A DNA stretch of 61,424 nucleotides from an uncultured Lactobacillus sp. (GCA_937916845.1 CALFSK010000054.1:1-61424); one strand, 5' to 3'; positions 43,824 to 53,491 are shown, numbered from the stretch's first letter. A program made the numbers and translations. Notes: generated from the sequence alone by a model not told the origin.

Positions 43824-45674
43824 TTAACGTGACTGTGAGACCAAGGTCAGGTGATCACGGTTGACGCGATAGAAGCCCGGATGAATGCGTTGGTGGTAAA
43901 ACTTACGCATCCCCTTTGTAAAGGACTTGTCAGCCTCGGGAACGGCAACGTACTCGTACTGCTGTAAGTTCTTTGTGAAGGTCTTTTTTTGTTTGCTAAA
44001 GGTCGCTTGACCCGTCGCATTATTGGTGAAGAAATAGTAGTTTGCTAAGTAACCGGCGTAGTACGTGTTAACTTCAACCTTATGGGGATCGATGATCAGA
44101 ATCTTAGTATCGTTTAACTTCGTCCAAGGTTTGGCGATAGTAGTGATCATCACGGGAAGAGTGCGCCGATTATAGTTATTAGTAAAGTTGGTCCCGTTGA
44201 TTTCAGAGTACATCATGATAACGGCAAAGAACATGATGAGAAATGACGCCAATTGATACCCGTTCTTTGTCCAGATGGATCGGAAAGTGCGGGGACTGCG
44301 GTCAGCGAAGTTTTGTTCGTAAAAGGTTTCGTCAATGACGCGGACTAAGACGATGGCCCCGATGAACAGGTTCAACACGACCGTCGTGGACATGTAACGC
44401 TCAAACCCATCAAGGGTGATGGCTTCGTCATAGGGCATCGATAAGACGTACATCCCTAGCAAACTGAAGTAGTAAAGTAGCGAGACGAGGTCTAACCAGC
44501 CTAACACTTTAAGCAGACCGTTTGGATGGTGGCACGCGTACTTAATAATGGCCCAACCCCCAATTAGCAGTAGGTTGAGAACTAAGAAGCCCTGCGTGGA
44601 TAACGAGCCTAGGTTAAAGATCTGTTTGAGAAATTGCTGGCCGATACTGATGAAGCCGTGCAGACCATCGTGGGACAGCTGATGAGAATAGGCCTGCGCA
44701 CTAATTTCGTGTTTGGAAGTCGTGAACGTCAATTTGACGTGGATTTCCCACCAAATAAACGGTAAGGCACCCACCAAGAGGGTCCCAAGCCAAGTGACGA
44801 TAATGCGCAGTGTTTTTTTGAACCAATGCCCAGTCGACGATTGTTTGATCAATGAATACAAATAGTAAACCGCAATAATGGCGACAAAAAAGGCCGCGGA
44901 GTTTTTGACTAGCAAGAGCGTCCCGCTAAATAAAGCCACGTGGGCCATTTGGATGCGGGGCTGGCGCCGGTAAACGAAGATGCCGACTAGGGCGGCCATG
45001 GTGAGAATGGCTAAGACGTAATCAACAAGCAAATTATTCAAGCGAATGTTGATATTAAAGACGTACGAAATCGCAATCGTCAGGCACAGTAACATCGAGT
45101 TAAGTCCCCGGGTCCGGTCACGTAACGTCGCAAAGATGGCGTAACTCGCCGCCCAAATCAGGATGAACTGGGCCACGAGCATCGTACCGGAGCTAAAGCC
45201 CGTGAAGGTGACGAACTGGGTGATAAATAGCGCGGTGGCCGGTGGATACGAAGTAAAGGAAATAATCGTATCACTCGGACCGGGTAAGTGTCCCGTGTAA
45301 GTCAAAAATTTGACGATGGTGGCCCAATGAGAAAAGTTATCATAGTGGATGAGCGGGCTTCGGAAAAGTACCAGGGCCATGATAAAGCCTAGAAAGATCA
45401 TCCAGGCGTCAAAGAGGTGGAGACCTTCATAATGAAAGGCAATTTTTCCGAAGTAACCTAGGATCAACCGGGCAATTAGTAGTCCGACGCCCAGACTGGT
45501 GACGACCCACATACCGATTCGCAACCAGCCGAGCATTGCAAAAACATACAGCAACATGATTTGGACTAGAATGCCGGTAATCCAAGTTAAATACGGGTTA
45601 ATCCTGAGCCAACGCATCGTGCTGCTGTAGCCAATCAACGCGAGTGCAAAGAAAATGAGACCAATGAATGCCAC
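43824..45674 (-). CDS. Polytopic membrane protein, probable GT-C-type, paralog of the upstream gene
   Basis: This 616-residue protein has about 12 helices and an acidic-aromatic motif SPLIHYDNFSHWATIVKFL early, as in GT-C glycosyltransferase-like or polysaccharide-processing proteins. Its C-terminal extracytoplasmic part has KILIIDPHKVEVNTYYAGYLANYYFF. GTG start with GGAGGG upstream. Last gene of a four-gene minus operon; closely similar to its neighbour at 45697. Biochemical role unknown. Confidence 0.82.
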   Translation of the reverse strand: MAFIGLIFFALALIGYSSTMRWLRINPYLTWITGILVQIMLLYVFAMLGWLRIGMWVVTSLGVGLLIARLILGYFGKIAFHYEGLHLFDAWMIFLGFIMALVLFRSPLIHYDNFSHWATIVKFLTYTGHLPGPSDTIISFTSYPPATALFITQFVTFTGFSSGTMLVAQFILIWAASYAIFATLRDRTRGLNSMLLCLTIAISYVFNINIRLNNLLVDYVLAILTMAALVGIFVYRRQPRIQMAHVALFSGTLLLVKNSAAFFVAIIAVYYLYSLIKQSSTGHWFKKTLRIIVTWLGTLLVGALPFIWWEIHVKLTFTTSKHEISAQAYSHQLSHDGLHGFISIGQQFLKQIFNLGSLSTQGFLVLNLLLIGGWAIIKYACHHPNGLLKVLGWLDLVSLLYYFSLLGMYVLSMPYDEAITLDGFERYMSTTVVLNLFIGAIVLVRVIDETFYEQNFADRSPRTFRSIWTKNGYQLASFLIMFFAVIMMYSEINGTNFTNNYNRRTLPVMITTIAKPWTKLNDTKILIIDPHKVEVNTYYAGYLANYYFFTNNATGQATFSKQKKTFTKNLQQYEYVAVPEADKSFTKGMRKFYHQRIHPGFYRVNRDHLTLVSQSR

Positions 45675-45696
45675 GAGAATCCCTCCGATTAATGAA

Positions 45697-47538
45697 TTAG
45701 TGAATGCGTTTTAAACCGTGCGGTGTTACTTTAAAGAATCCAGTAATAACGTGCTGGTGGTAAGCCTTCTGAGTAAGCACCGTGAACGTCCGGTGGGTTT
45801 CAGGGATGGCGACGTAGTCAAACTTCTGCACGGCCGCCTTGAAAGCTTTGGGGGTCATCATAAAGTTTTCTTGTCCGATGGCTTGGTCAGTGAAGAAGTA
45901 GTAGCGGCCCACGTAACCCGCGTAGTAGTCATCGACGTCCACTTTTTCAGGATCAACGATGAGGACCTTAGCGTGGTTTAAATGGGTCCACGGTTTCGCA
46001 ATCCGGCGCATTTGCAGCGGTAACGTGTTGTGGTTCATTTTATTGGTGAAGTTCGTCCCGGTAATTTCAGAGTACATCATGGTAATGGCAAAGAAACCCA
46101 CGACTAACGTGGAGACTTGATAGATATTTTTAGTGGCGGCACTTTTAAAGGACTGGGTATCCCGTTTTTGAAAGTTTTGCTCAAATTGCAAGTTATCCAG
46201 GACCCGAACGAGTGCCACGGCGCCAATAAATAAGTTGATGATCACGATACTACCCATGTAGCGTTCAAAACCGTCTAAGATGATGGCTTCTGCATAGGGC
46301 ATTGAAAGGATGTACATCCCAAATAAACTGCCATAGTAGGCAATAAAGACGACGTCTAAAAGGACGGCCATCCCGAACAGATCATTGCGGTGGTGCATCC
46401 GCAGGCGCGTGTAAAGCCACGTTCCAATTAAGACCACGTTGATCAGTAAGATGCCCTTGGTCGAAAGTGAGTTGGAACTTAGGATCTGTTCAATAAATTT
46501 GTGGGCGATTTTCAGTAATTGTTGGTGCGTCTCACCACCCAGTTGCTTGGAGTACGCTTGCGTACTGATTTCGTGTTTGGAGACTGTAAACGTGTGTTTA
46601 ACGTGCCAGTTCCACCACAAAAACGGTAGGAGCCCGATGCCAATGGTGCTGACAAATTGTAATGGTACGGCGATGAGTCGCCGATACCAGTGACCACGCC
46701 CGTTTGCAATCAAAGTGTACAGGAAATAGCACCCAATCATCACAACAAAGAACGTCGCGGAGTTTTTAACCAGCATTAACGCGCCAATGAAAATGGCGGT
46801 GTGCGCACATAGTAACGCCGGCTTTTTCTTGTAGGCGAAGATCCCGATTAGGGCTGCGACCGCAATGATTGGCAACACGTAATCAACCAACAAGTTATTG
46901 AGTCGAATGGCGACGTTAAAGACAAACGAGATGGCTAGCGTGAAGCAGAGTGCAAAGCTCATCAGTGCGCGGGAACGGTCCCGGAGACCGGCGAAGATGG
47001 CGTACCCGGCTGCCCAGATCAATATGAATTGGGCGACCAGAGCCGTGCCGTCGCTAAAGCCCGTCCAGTGCACAAATTGGGTAATAAAAAGTGCGGTTGC
47101 GGGTGGATACGACGTAAATGAAATCAGGTGGTCCGCCGCTCCGGGAAGCCGACCCGTAAACGTCATGAATTTGACCATGACGGCCCAGTGCGAAAAGTTA
47201 TCGTAGTGGACCAGGGGACTTTTAAGTAACGTTTGGCCCATGGCAATTCCGAGGCCAATCATCCAGAAATCGAAAAGGTGAATCCCTTCGAATTTCAGTC
47301 GGCCCTTATGCCAGAAACCTAAAATGAACCAAAATACGACTAAGGCGATCCCTAAATAAGTGGTGATTTGAATCCCTAAGTTCAGCATCCCGGACATCGC
47401 AAAAACGTATAGCATTAAAATTTGAACGAGCATCGCGGTAATCCAAGCTAAGTAGGGACTAATACCCAAACGACGCAGGGTACCGTTGTAGCCCAGTAAT
47501 CCTAAGAGGTAAACAAAAAATCCAATCCAAGCGTTCAT
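45697..47538 (-). CDS. Polytopic membrane protein, probable GT-C-type, tandem paralog
   Basis: This 613-residue protein shares most motifs with the gene at 43824 (SPLVHYDNFSHWAVMVKFMT, LRDRSRALMSFALCFTLAISFVFNV, KVLIVDPEKVDVDDYYAGYVGRYYFF). The ATG at 47538 is placed after AAGGAG; a TTG one codon earlier has equally good spacing. It lies 22 bp upstream of its paralog and 17 bp downstream of the PilZ glycosyltransferase gene. Confidence 0.82.
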   Translation of the reverse strand: MNAWIGFFVYLLGLLGYNGTLRRLGISPYLAWITAMLVQILMLYVFAMSGMLNLGIQITTYLGIALVVFWFILGFWHKGRLKFEGIHLFDFWMIGLGIAMGQTLLKSPLVHYDNFSHWAVMVKFMTFTGRLPGAADHLISFTSYPPATALFITQFVHWTGFSDGTALVAQFILIWAAGYAIFAGLRDRSRALMSFALCFTLAISFVFNVAIRLNNLLVDYVLPIIAVAALIGIFAYKKKPALLCAHTAIFIGALMLVKNSATFFVVMIGCYFLYTLIANGRGHWYRRLIAVPLQFVSTIGIGLLPFLWWNWHVKHTFTVSKHEISTQAYSKQLGGETHQQLLKIAHKFIEQILSSNSLSTKGILLINVVLIGTWLYTRLRMHHRNDLFGMAVLLDVVFIAYYGSLFGMYILSMPYAEAIILDGFERYMGSIVIINLFIGAVALVRVLDNLQFEQNFQKRDTQSFKSAATKNIYQVSTLVVGFFAITMMYSEITGTNFTNKMNHNTLPLQMRRIAKPWTHLNHAKVLIVDPEKVDVDDYYAGYVGRYYFFTDQAIGQENFMMTPKAFKAAVQKFDYVAIPETHRTFTVLTQKAYHQHVITGFFKVTPHGLKRIH

Positions 47539-47555
47539 CAATGTGCTGACTCCTT

Positions 47556-49544
47556 CTAAAACCGATTAAAGCGCCGACTCCAGTTCCGTTCGTAAGCGCG
47601 GGCCCGGACAATCAAGTTCATATACAATTCATCAAATGGGGTCACCCACGTGTCTTGGACACGGGGCAACGTTTTGTTCGCACCGTCGTAAATGAGTTGC
47701 AAGTAGTGGTCCCGGTTTTCGTCAGGTGGGACTTGTACTTGCACACTGTAGATGGTGTTGTTACCACGTTGACTAATGCGGGCAACCTTACCGGATAACT
47801 GCACGTCGAACTTACCGTGTGCGACCGTTAATTTAATCGTATCGCCCGTTTTAATCTTATCGACGGGACCATCGGTGGTGGTGAAAGCCACCCCACCTTC
47901 GGAAACATCTTCGGTGACCATCTTATGCCATTTTCCGGCGTCATCTTGAACCTTACCTGGCACTTGCCGAATAAACCGTTCGTTTTTACGGTAAACGGGA
48001 CGCCCAAGGGAGATAAATAGGCACATACTCAGGTTAATAAAGTGCATGAGTAGCCAGAAAGTGATGACACTTCCGACCAGAATTTCAGAACCGTACTTGC
48101 CGTAGTTGAATTTAATAATGGCAATCACGGTGATCGTCCATAAAATCAAATAGGGTAGGATATATAACTTGTCCTTGATCGAGTAAGTGACGTTTTTAGA
48201 AGTCACCTTGAACTTCTTAGCCTTAATTCCTAAAGTTTCTAGAATGACTGGAATAAATAGGTAGGGGGCAAAGAAAGTTTCTTGGACTTCGCCCCAACGT
48301 TCATTACGAATCTTGGCCGTGTCGCCCATCCCGGAAGTATCCCCCATGACGTAGTGCAATAGGAAGTACCCGGGTGCCCACACGACCATTAAAATCCAAA
48401 AGTTCGCATTAACGACTTGAATCTTAAAGAGGGCGTAAAGAATGGGCGCAATCATGTAGATCATGCGTCGGAAAAAAGCCCACCAATAGAAGTAGGTATT
48501 GATCAAGATAATCCGGTTCATCATGGAAAGGTTGGGGTTGGTGAAGATGTGCAGGTTACGACAACTTTGCATCACACCGCGGGCCCAACGCGTTCGTTGT
48601 TTAATGACCCCCTTCATATCAATGGGGGTCATCCCACTGGATTGAGGAACTTTCGTGGCCAAGCTAATATAGCCGGCCATATTCAACATGGTGCCCAGTT
48701 CAAAGTCTTCGGTGATCGTATCGGTCGGGAAACCACCGACTTCGTCCACCGCTTTACGCGAGAAGACGGTGTTGGACCCGGTGGTAAAGAGCGCCCGTTT
48801 ATTTCCCCCGTTTAAAACGTTTATGTCTCGAGAAAAGAAGTCCTGTTCGTTGGGGATGATCTTTTCTGAGAAGAGGTTAAATTGGAAAATATCGGCGTTG
48901 TAAAAACTTTGGGGTGTTTGGACAAAGCCCAGTGGTTCAGTGTGATCAGGATCATCGATTAATTGTTGCGCGTTTTGGGTAAACAGCGGTACGGTATTGC
49001 GAAGAAACCCCGAAAAGGGAATCATGTCGGTATCGAAGATGACAAACAGTGGTGAATCAAGCTTAGCCAGGGTGTTATTGATGTTCCCGGATTTAGCCTG
49101 CTTGTTGCCTTCCATGCCGGAATAGCCGACGTGATAATGCTTGGCTAACGCCTGAACTTCTGGTCGGTTGCCATCGTCCGCAATGACCACGTGGACTTTA
49201 CTTTTATCCGGGTAGTCGATGTAGGTCGCTGCGTTCACCGTTTTGCGCAATAATTCAACTTCTTCGTTATGGGTCACGATAATAATGTCGACGTCTGGCA
49301 GTGGTTGGGTCGTGCTGTAGTCTGGCATTTCCAGGTGCCACTTTTTCTTCGTTGAAAGCATCCGGAAGAAAATCAAAATAAAGCCGGTGGTGTTCGACAG
49401 AATTTCACTGATGACTAATAACAAGGCAAAAATCAGAATAAAGATGTTTGCGTGCCAGGGAATCGTGAAGAAAATCCGCCATAACAAATAAATCACTGAC
49501 AAAAGAATCGCTAGAAAATAAAGGACCCGGCGACGGTTAGACAT
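47556..49544 (-). CDS. Cellulose-synthase-like glycosyltransferase family 2 with C-terminal PilZ domain
   Basis: This 662-residue membrane glycosyltransferase has two N-terminal helices, a GT2 domain with DDG at 123-125, DTD at 171-173, TED at 278-280 and QRTRW at 316-320 (processive-type BcsA signature), more helices to about 510, then PilZ: RKNER at 519-523 (RxxxR) and DVSEGG at 546-551 (DxSxxG). That is the full c-di-GMP-binding motif, so activity is probably stimulated by c-di-GMP. ATG after AAGGAAGG; it overlaps the upstream gene by eight bases. Polymer unknown. Confidence 0.9.
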   Translation of the reverse strand: MSNRRRVLYFLAILLSVIYLLWRIFFTIPWHANIFILIFALLLVISEILSNTTGFILIFFRMLSTKKKWHLEMPDYSTTQPLPDVDIIIVTHNEEVELLRKTVNAATYIDYPDKSKVHVVIADDGNRPEVQALAKHYHVGYSGMEGNKQAKSGNINNTLAKLDSPLFVIFDTDMIPFSGFLRNTVPLFTQNAQQLIDDPDHTEPLGFVQTPQSFYNADIFQFNLFSEKIIPNEQDFFSRDINVLNGGNKRALFTTGSNTVFSRKAVDEVGGFPTDTITEDFELGTMLNMAGYISLATKVPQSSGMTPIDMKGVIKQRTRWARGVMQSCRNLHIFTNPNLSMMNRIILINTYFYWWAFFRRMIYMIAPILYALFKIQVVNANFWILMVVWAPGYFLLHYVMGDTSGMGDTAKIRNERWGEVQETFFAPYLFIPVILETLGIKAKKFKVTSKNVTYSIKDKLYILPYLILWTITVIAIIKFNYGKYGSEILVGSVITFWLLMHFINLSMCLFISLGRPVYRKNERFIRQVPGKVQDDAGKWHKMVTEDVSEGGVAFTTTDGPVDKIKTGDTIKLTVAHGKFDVQLSGKVARISQRGNNTIYSVQVQVPPDENRDHYLQLIYDGANKTLPRVQDTWVTPFDELYMNLIVRARAYERNWSRRFNRF

Positions 49545-50619
49545 GTTGAGGACCTTCCTTAAAAATAACGTCACGTTGAATCTGGTAGCTAATAATGAAG
49601 AGGATGAAGTCGACGATCATTTTAGCTAGGGTCGGAATCAACTGGCCATTGGTGGCTGGTAACAGCGTTGTGAGTAGGTCGGTAAAGAACCCGGAGGCTA
49701 ACATTTGCACGACAAATAGACACCCGTACTTAATTAACGTTTGGCTGCCGGCGTGATTGAAAACGACGCGATGGTTAATCGAGTAGTTTGCCAGCGAGGA
49801 AGCCACGCGTGACACGATGGTGGCCATTAAGATGCTGTTCAACACGTGGTTACCGAGAACAAAAAGGACAAGGTAAAAGAGGCTAATATCGATTAGGAAG
49901 GAGATTAGCCCGCTAGCTGCAAATTTTAAAAATCGTGAATAGATGGCGATGGAATCGCGAATAACCCGAAAATGCGAAGAGGCGTTACCGGCCAAATAGA
50001 TTGTGGGAATCGGTTGTTCAACGATTTTGACCTGGTGTTTTTTAGCTTGAAGCAACATATCAAATTCGAATTCAAACCGGTCACCGGGGAAGTTGATCAG
50101 TTCTGCCATGTACGTGACCGGAATCACTCGTAACCCCGTTTGGGTGTCAGAAATGTTTTGGCGGGTTAATAGCCGCACCAAGGCCCGGGTCAGTAAATTC
50201 CCGAACTGACTGCGGAAGGGGATGTCATTGGTAAAATGACGCACCCCGATGACGAGCCGCTGCGGATTGTGTGCAAATTTCGTTAAGCAACTCTGGAGTG
50301 CGTCAGCGGTATGCTGCCCGTCGGAATCCATGGTGGCAACGCCGTCGATGGTCGGAAAGTGCGCTTGGACGTAGGCAAAGCCGGTTTTTAAGGCCGCCCC
50401 CTTACCACGGTTGTGCGGATGATGGCGGATAATCAGGTCAGGATAACTGTGATGTAGTTGTTGAAAAATTGGTTGGTGTTCAGTATCACTGCCATCATCC
50501 ACAATGATGATTTTTTTAATGATGTTTTTTAATGTCGTGGTTGTTGTGATGTTGTTAATCAGCTCAATTAACTTATTATCTGGGTTAAGAGCTGGAATGA
50601 TGACGCCGATGCTTATCAT
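49537..50619 (-). CDS. GT2 glycosyltransferase fused to a GtrA-like membrane domain
   Basis: This 360-residue protein has an N-terminal DPM1-like GT2 domain (GVIIPALNPDN, IIVDDGSD at about 38-45, ATMDSDGQHT) that probably loads a sugar on a lipid carrier. The C-terminal part (about 230-355) has four helices of the GtrA family, linked to flipping lipid-linked sugars. First gene of the minus operon; ATG after GGGGAAAC. The overlap of its stop with the next start suggests tight coupling. Confidence 0.9.
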   Translation of the reverse strand: MISIGVIIPALNPDNKLIELINNITTTTTLKNIIKKIIIVDDGSDTEHQPIFQQLHHSYPDLIIRHHPHNRGKGAALKTGFAYVQAHFPTIDGVATMDSDGQHTADALQSCLTKFAHNPQRLVIGVRHFTNDIPFRSQFGNLLTRALVRLLTRQNISDTQTGLRVIPVTYMAELINFPGDRFEFEFDMLLQAKKHQVKIVEQPIPTIYLAGNASSHFRVIRDSIAIYSRFLKFAASGLISFLIDISLFYLVLFVLGNHVLNSILMATIVSRVASSLANYSINHRVVFNHAGSQTLIKYGCLFVVQMLASGFFTDLLTTLLPATNGQLIPTLAKMIVDFILFIISYQIQRDVIFKEGPQHV

Positions 50620-51052
50620 AATGTTTCCCCGGTTTCTTTCTATATAATTAGTAGAAGTAATCTCCTATAATTTCTTGTGCTGTATACTATAAGAAAAGGT
50701 TCACTAGGAACTATATTATACTATTAATTAAGACCAGTGGTAACTAGTTGGGAAAATAGTTTAAATAAATTGACGCAAAGGCTGGAATGGTAGTGCTTAT
50801 AGGGTGTGATGACATTTTGTCATGATGGGTGCCCCCCTTTTTAGTTAGGTAGTTGCATAACTAAATTAATGCCGATGATGGTGGTTAATGGTTATCTGGA
50901 GGGATTTCGAAAATCAGAATTGTAAGATGGAAATCATAAAATTAGGTACGGATGAAAGTAAGTCTGGTTATTTAGGTGTCTTTTCACGCTTGCCCCTAGT
51001 CAAAGTAAGCGGTTTTGTGTAAAATAGGTAGGTAGAAATTAGGAGGGATAAC
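50620..51052. other. Intergenic region between divergent operons
   Basis: No gene seen. AT-rich blocks at about 50640-50730 probably hold the promoter of the minus-strand glycosyltransferase operon, although I could not fix its -35. The rhodanese promoter is at 50997-51025. Confidence 0.55.
50997..51025 (+). promoter_or_regulatory. Promoter of the rhodanese-like gene
   Basis: TAGTCA 50997-51002 and TAAAAT 51020-51025 are 17 bp apart, about 28 bp before the start codon. Confidence 0.6.
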
Positions 51053-51466
51053 GTGGTTTTAGGTGCGATGAGCGGTTGGACTTACATCAACATTGTGTTA
51101 GTTATTATAATCGCGGCTTATTTTATTTATGAGCTGTACAGTTACATTCGGCGGCGACAAGTTTCCACGATGCTGGAAGAGGAAGACTTTCAAGCAGGAA
51201 TGCGGAAAGCGCAAGTGGTTGATTTACGTGAAAAGAAGGAATTCGATGCGGGTCATATTTTAGGGGCTCGGAATATTCCCTTCAATACGTTAAAAGTCCG
51301 GATGAATGAACTTCGTCCGGACATGCCAGTCTACGTTTATGATCAAACTCACACGTTGAGCACGCGGGCCGTAGTGACCTTGCATAAAAATGGGTTTAAA
51401 GAATTATACATTCTAAAACCCGGCTATGCGCGTTGGGAAGGTAAGACAAAAAAAGCGAAGTATTAA
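51053..51466 (+). CDS. Membrane-anchored rhodanese-like protein without catalytic Cys
   Basis: This 137-residue protein has one N-terminal helix (about 10-30) and a cytosolic rhodanese fold (VVDLREKKEFDAGHILGARNIPF). The active-site loop, normally YCxxGxRS, reads VYDQTHTLSTRA, with Asp instead of Cys. It is probably a binding or signalling domain, not a sulfurtransferase. GTG start after AGGAGGG. Resembles Bacillus YqhL. Confidence 0.88.
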   Translation: MVLGAMSGWTYINIVLVIIIAAYFIYELYSYIRRRQVSTMLEEEDFQAGMRKAQVVDLREKKEFDAGHILGARNIPFNTLKVRMNELRPDMPVYVYDQTHTLSTRAVVTLHKNGFKELYILKPGYARWEGKTKKAKY

Positions 51467-51467
51467 A

Positions 51468-51517
51468 AAATGGCGGCTGGAACAAAAATTAGTTTTTGTT
51501 CGTGCCACCATTTTTTA
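51468..51517. terminator. Terminator shared by rhodanese and DUF3042 genes
   Basis: AATGGCGG and GAACAAAA arms pair with TTTTGTTC and CCACCATT, then a T run. Confidence 0.78.
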
Positions 51518-51522
51518 TTTGA

Positions 51523-51699
51523 TTAGCCGTTATGTGCTGAACGACTCTTACGCATTGCCTTTTTACGGCTTTCTTCAAACTTGTTTTCTTGGTCTTCGAT
51601 TGGATCAACAACTTGTTTCTTGAAAGATAAAACGGAACCAATCACGGCACCAGCCGTTGCAACGACTCCGAATAAGAAGCCACGTGTAAATGATTTCAT
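51523..51699 (-). CDS. Small single-helix protein, DUF3042-like
   Basis: This 58-residue protein begins MKSFTRGFLFGVVATAGAVIG, one N-terminal helix, then a basic and acidic helix ENKFEESRKKAMRKSR. It resembles the lactobacillar DUF3042 family. ATG has AGGAGG with good spacing. Function unknown. Confidence 0.83.
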   Translation of the reverse strand: MKSFTRGFLFGVVATAGAVIGSVLSFKKQVVDPIEDQENKFEESRKKAMRKSRSAHNG

Positions 51700-51796
51700 A
51701 GTTTGAACCTCCTAGCTGTTATTAGTTTTATTATGCTTGTTTTGGCTTGAGATATCAATGATTTAAAGCCTAAATTTCGAAAAGTGGGGTGGGAAA

Positions 51797-52531
51797 ATGT
51801 TAACGCAAATTATTGCTCACCGGGGCAGTAAGGGAACGCGCCCGGAAAATACCTTATTGGCCTTTCAGGCCGCATTAGATGACGGCGCCGATGGCATTGA
51901 GACCGACGTTCATTTGTCAAAGGATGGTCACCTGATCATCATGCACGACGAGACGGTCGATCGGACGACGGACGGAACGGGGCGCATTATGGACCTCACA
52001 TTAGCTGAATTAAAACAGCTAGATGCAGGGCGTTCATTTGACCCCTTATACGCGGGAGCAAGCGTGCCCACGTTAGACGAAGTGGTTCAACTATTAATTC
52101 AACAAAACTTTACTGGGATTTTTAACCTGGAACTAAAGACTAATCGGATTCACTACGATGGGATTGAAGCGCTGGTCGCTGACTATTTTAACCACCACGA
52201 GGTGCCGTTTAAACTTGTTTATTCCAGCTTTTACGGCAAGTCGATTGAACGGTTGCACGCCTTGCAGCCAGACGTTGAGTTTGACAGTTTATTTCAGGCC
52301 AAACAGCAAACGGCTAAGCGGCTACATGCCGAACACGTCGTCTTAGGGTATCATCCTGATATCCGTTGGGTTCGGTTGCACTGGCTACTCTTGCCCAAGG
52401 TGCAATTACGGCCGTGGACGGTGAATAAGGAACGCGACATGCGATTTTGCTATCGGCACCGATTTGCCGGCGTCATTACGGACTATCCCGGATTGGCGCA
52501 TCGCATTCGGGTCAAGGTACAGGGAGGGTAA
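51797..52531 (+). CDS. Glycerophosphodiester phosphodiesterase
   Basis: This 244-residue enzyme of the GDPD family releases glycerol 3-phosphate from glycerophosphodiesters. Catalytic motif HRGSKGTRPENTLLAF near the start, then GIETDVHLSKDGHLIIMHDETVDRTTDGTG. No signal peptide, so cytosolic. miaA begins three bases after its stop, so they are co-transcribed. Confidence 0.94.
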   Translation: MLTQIIAHRGSKGTRPENTLLAFQAALDDGADGIETDVHLSKDGHLIIMHDETVDRTTDGTGRIMDLTLAELKQLDAGRSFDPLYAGASVPTLDEVVQLLIQQNFTGIFNLELKTNRIHYDGIEALVADYFNHHEVPFKLVYSSFYGKSIERLHALQPDVEFDSLFQAKQQTAKRLHAEHVVLGYHPDIRWVRLHWLLLPKVQLRPWTVNKERDMRFCYRHRFAGVITDYPGLAHRIRVKVQGG

Positions 52532-52534
52532 ATT

Positions 52535-53461
52535 TTGAAAGCCAAAAAGGTACTATTAATTGCGGGTCCGACGGCGGTTGGTAAGACGGCCCTGTCGCTC
52601 GCGTTGGCTAAACAACTTAATGGTGAGATTATTTCTGGAGATTCGATGCAAGTTTATCGGCATTTAGATATTGGGACCGCCAAGATCATGCCCGCTGAAC
52701 GAGCTGGGATTCCCCATTATTTAATTGATATTAAAGACGTACAACAGCGTTTTACGGTAGCGGAATTTGTGACCCGGGCGACGGTCCTGATTAACGAGAT
52801 CACGTCACACGGAAAATTGCCCATTATTGTTGGTGGGACCGGGTTTTATTTGCAGTCGTTACTGGCCGGATTTCAATTTGGCCCAACGGATGCGGATCCC
52901 GACCTCGCTTACCGGCAAAAATGGCTGGACTTAGCTGCGGAACGGGGCAACCAAGTTGTTTGGGATGCCCTCCAGCAGCAGGACCCCGCAGCGGCGGCCC
53001 AAATTGCCCCTGCTAACGTGATTCGCGTCGTCCGGGCACTGGAGTACCAGCATACGAGTGGTGAACGCTTCTCAGCACAGGCGGACCACGCGACGAACCA
53101 GTTAGACGCGTACACGCTGTGTTTAACGGCGGAACGGCAACTCCTGTATGACCGGATCAATCAACGGGTTGACCTGATGATGACGGCGGGCCTCGTTGAC
53201 GAAGCCCGGTGGTTATATGAACAGGGTGGTGCCGACTTACCTGCAGGGAAAGGGATTGGTTATCACGAACTATTCCCATATTTCGATGGCCAACGAACAC
53301 TTGCAGACGCCACGGCGTCAATTAAGCAAGATTCACGGCGTTACGCCAAACGGCAGCTAACATGGTTCCGTAATAAGATGACAGTTGACTGGGTCAACTT
53401 ATTGGAACACCCAGATCAACGGGCTGAAATTGACCGGCGAATCGCTAGTTGGTTAAGCTAA
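52535..53461 (+). CDS. miaA: tRNA dimethylallyltransferase MiaA
   Basis: This 308-residue enzyme adds an isopentenyl group to A37 of tRNAs reading UNN codons. P-loop GPTAVGKTALS at 10-20, then ISGDSMQVYRHLDIGTAK, IVGGTGFYLQSLL and a C-terminal KQDSRRYAKRQLTWFRN. TTG start after GGGAGGG. Followed by glnR-glnA, a common Firmicutes neighbourhood. Confidence 0.96.
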   Translation: MKAKKVLLIAGPTAVGKTALSLALAKQLNGEIISGDSMQVYRHLDIGTAKIMPAERAGIPHYLIDIKDVQQRFTVAEFVTRATVLINEITSHGKLPIIVGGTGFYLQSLLAGFQFGPTDADPDLAYRQKWLDLAAERGNQVVWDALQQQDPAAAAQIAPANVIRVVRALEYQHTSGERFSAQADHATNQLDAYTLCLTAERQLLYDRINQRVDLMMTAGLVDEARWLYEQGGADLPAGKGIGYHELFPYFDGQRTLADATASIKQDSRRYAKRQLTWFRNKMTVDWVNLLEHPDQRAEIDRRIASWLS

Positions 53462-53491
53462 AATATAAATTGGTCTACCTAATTATAACGA

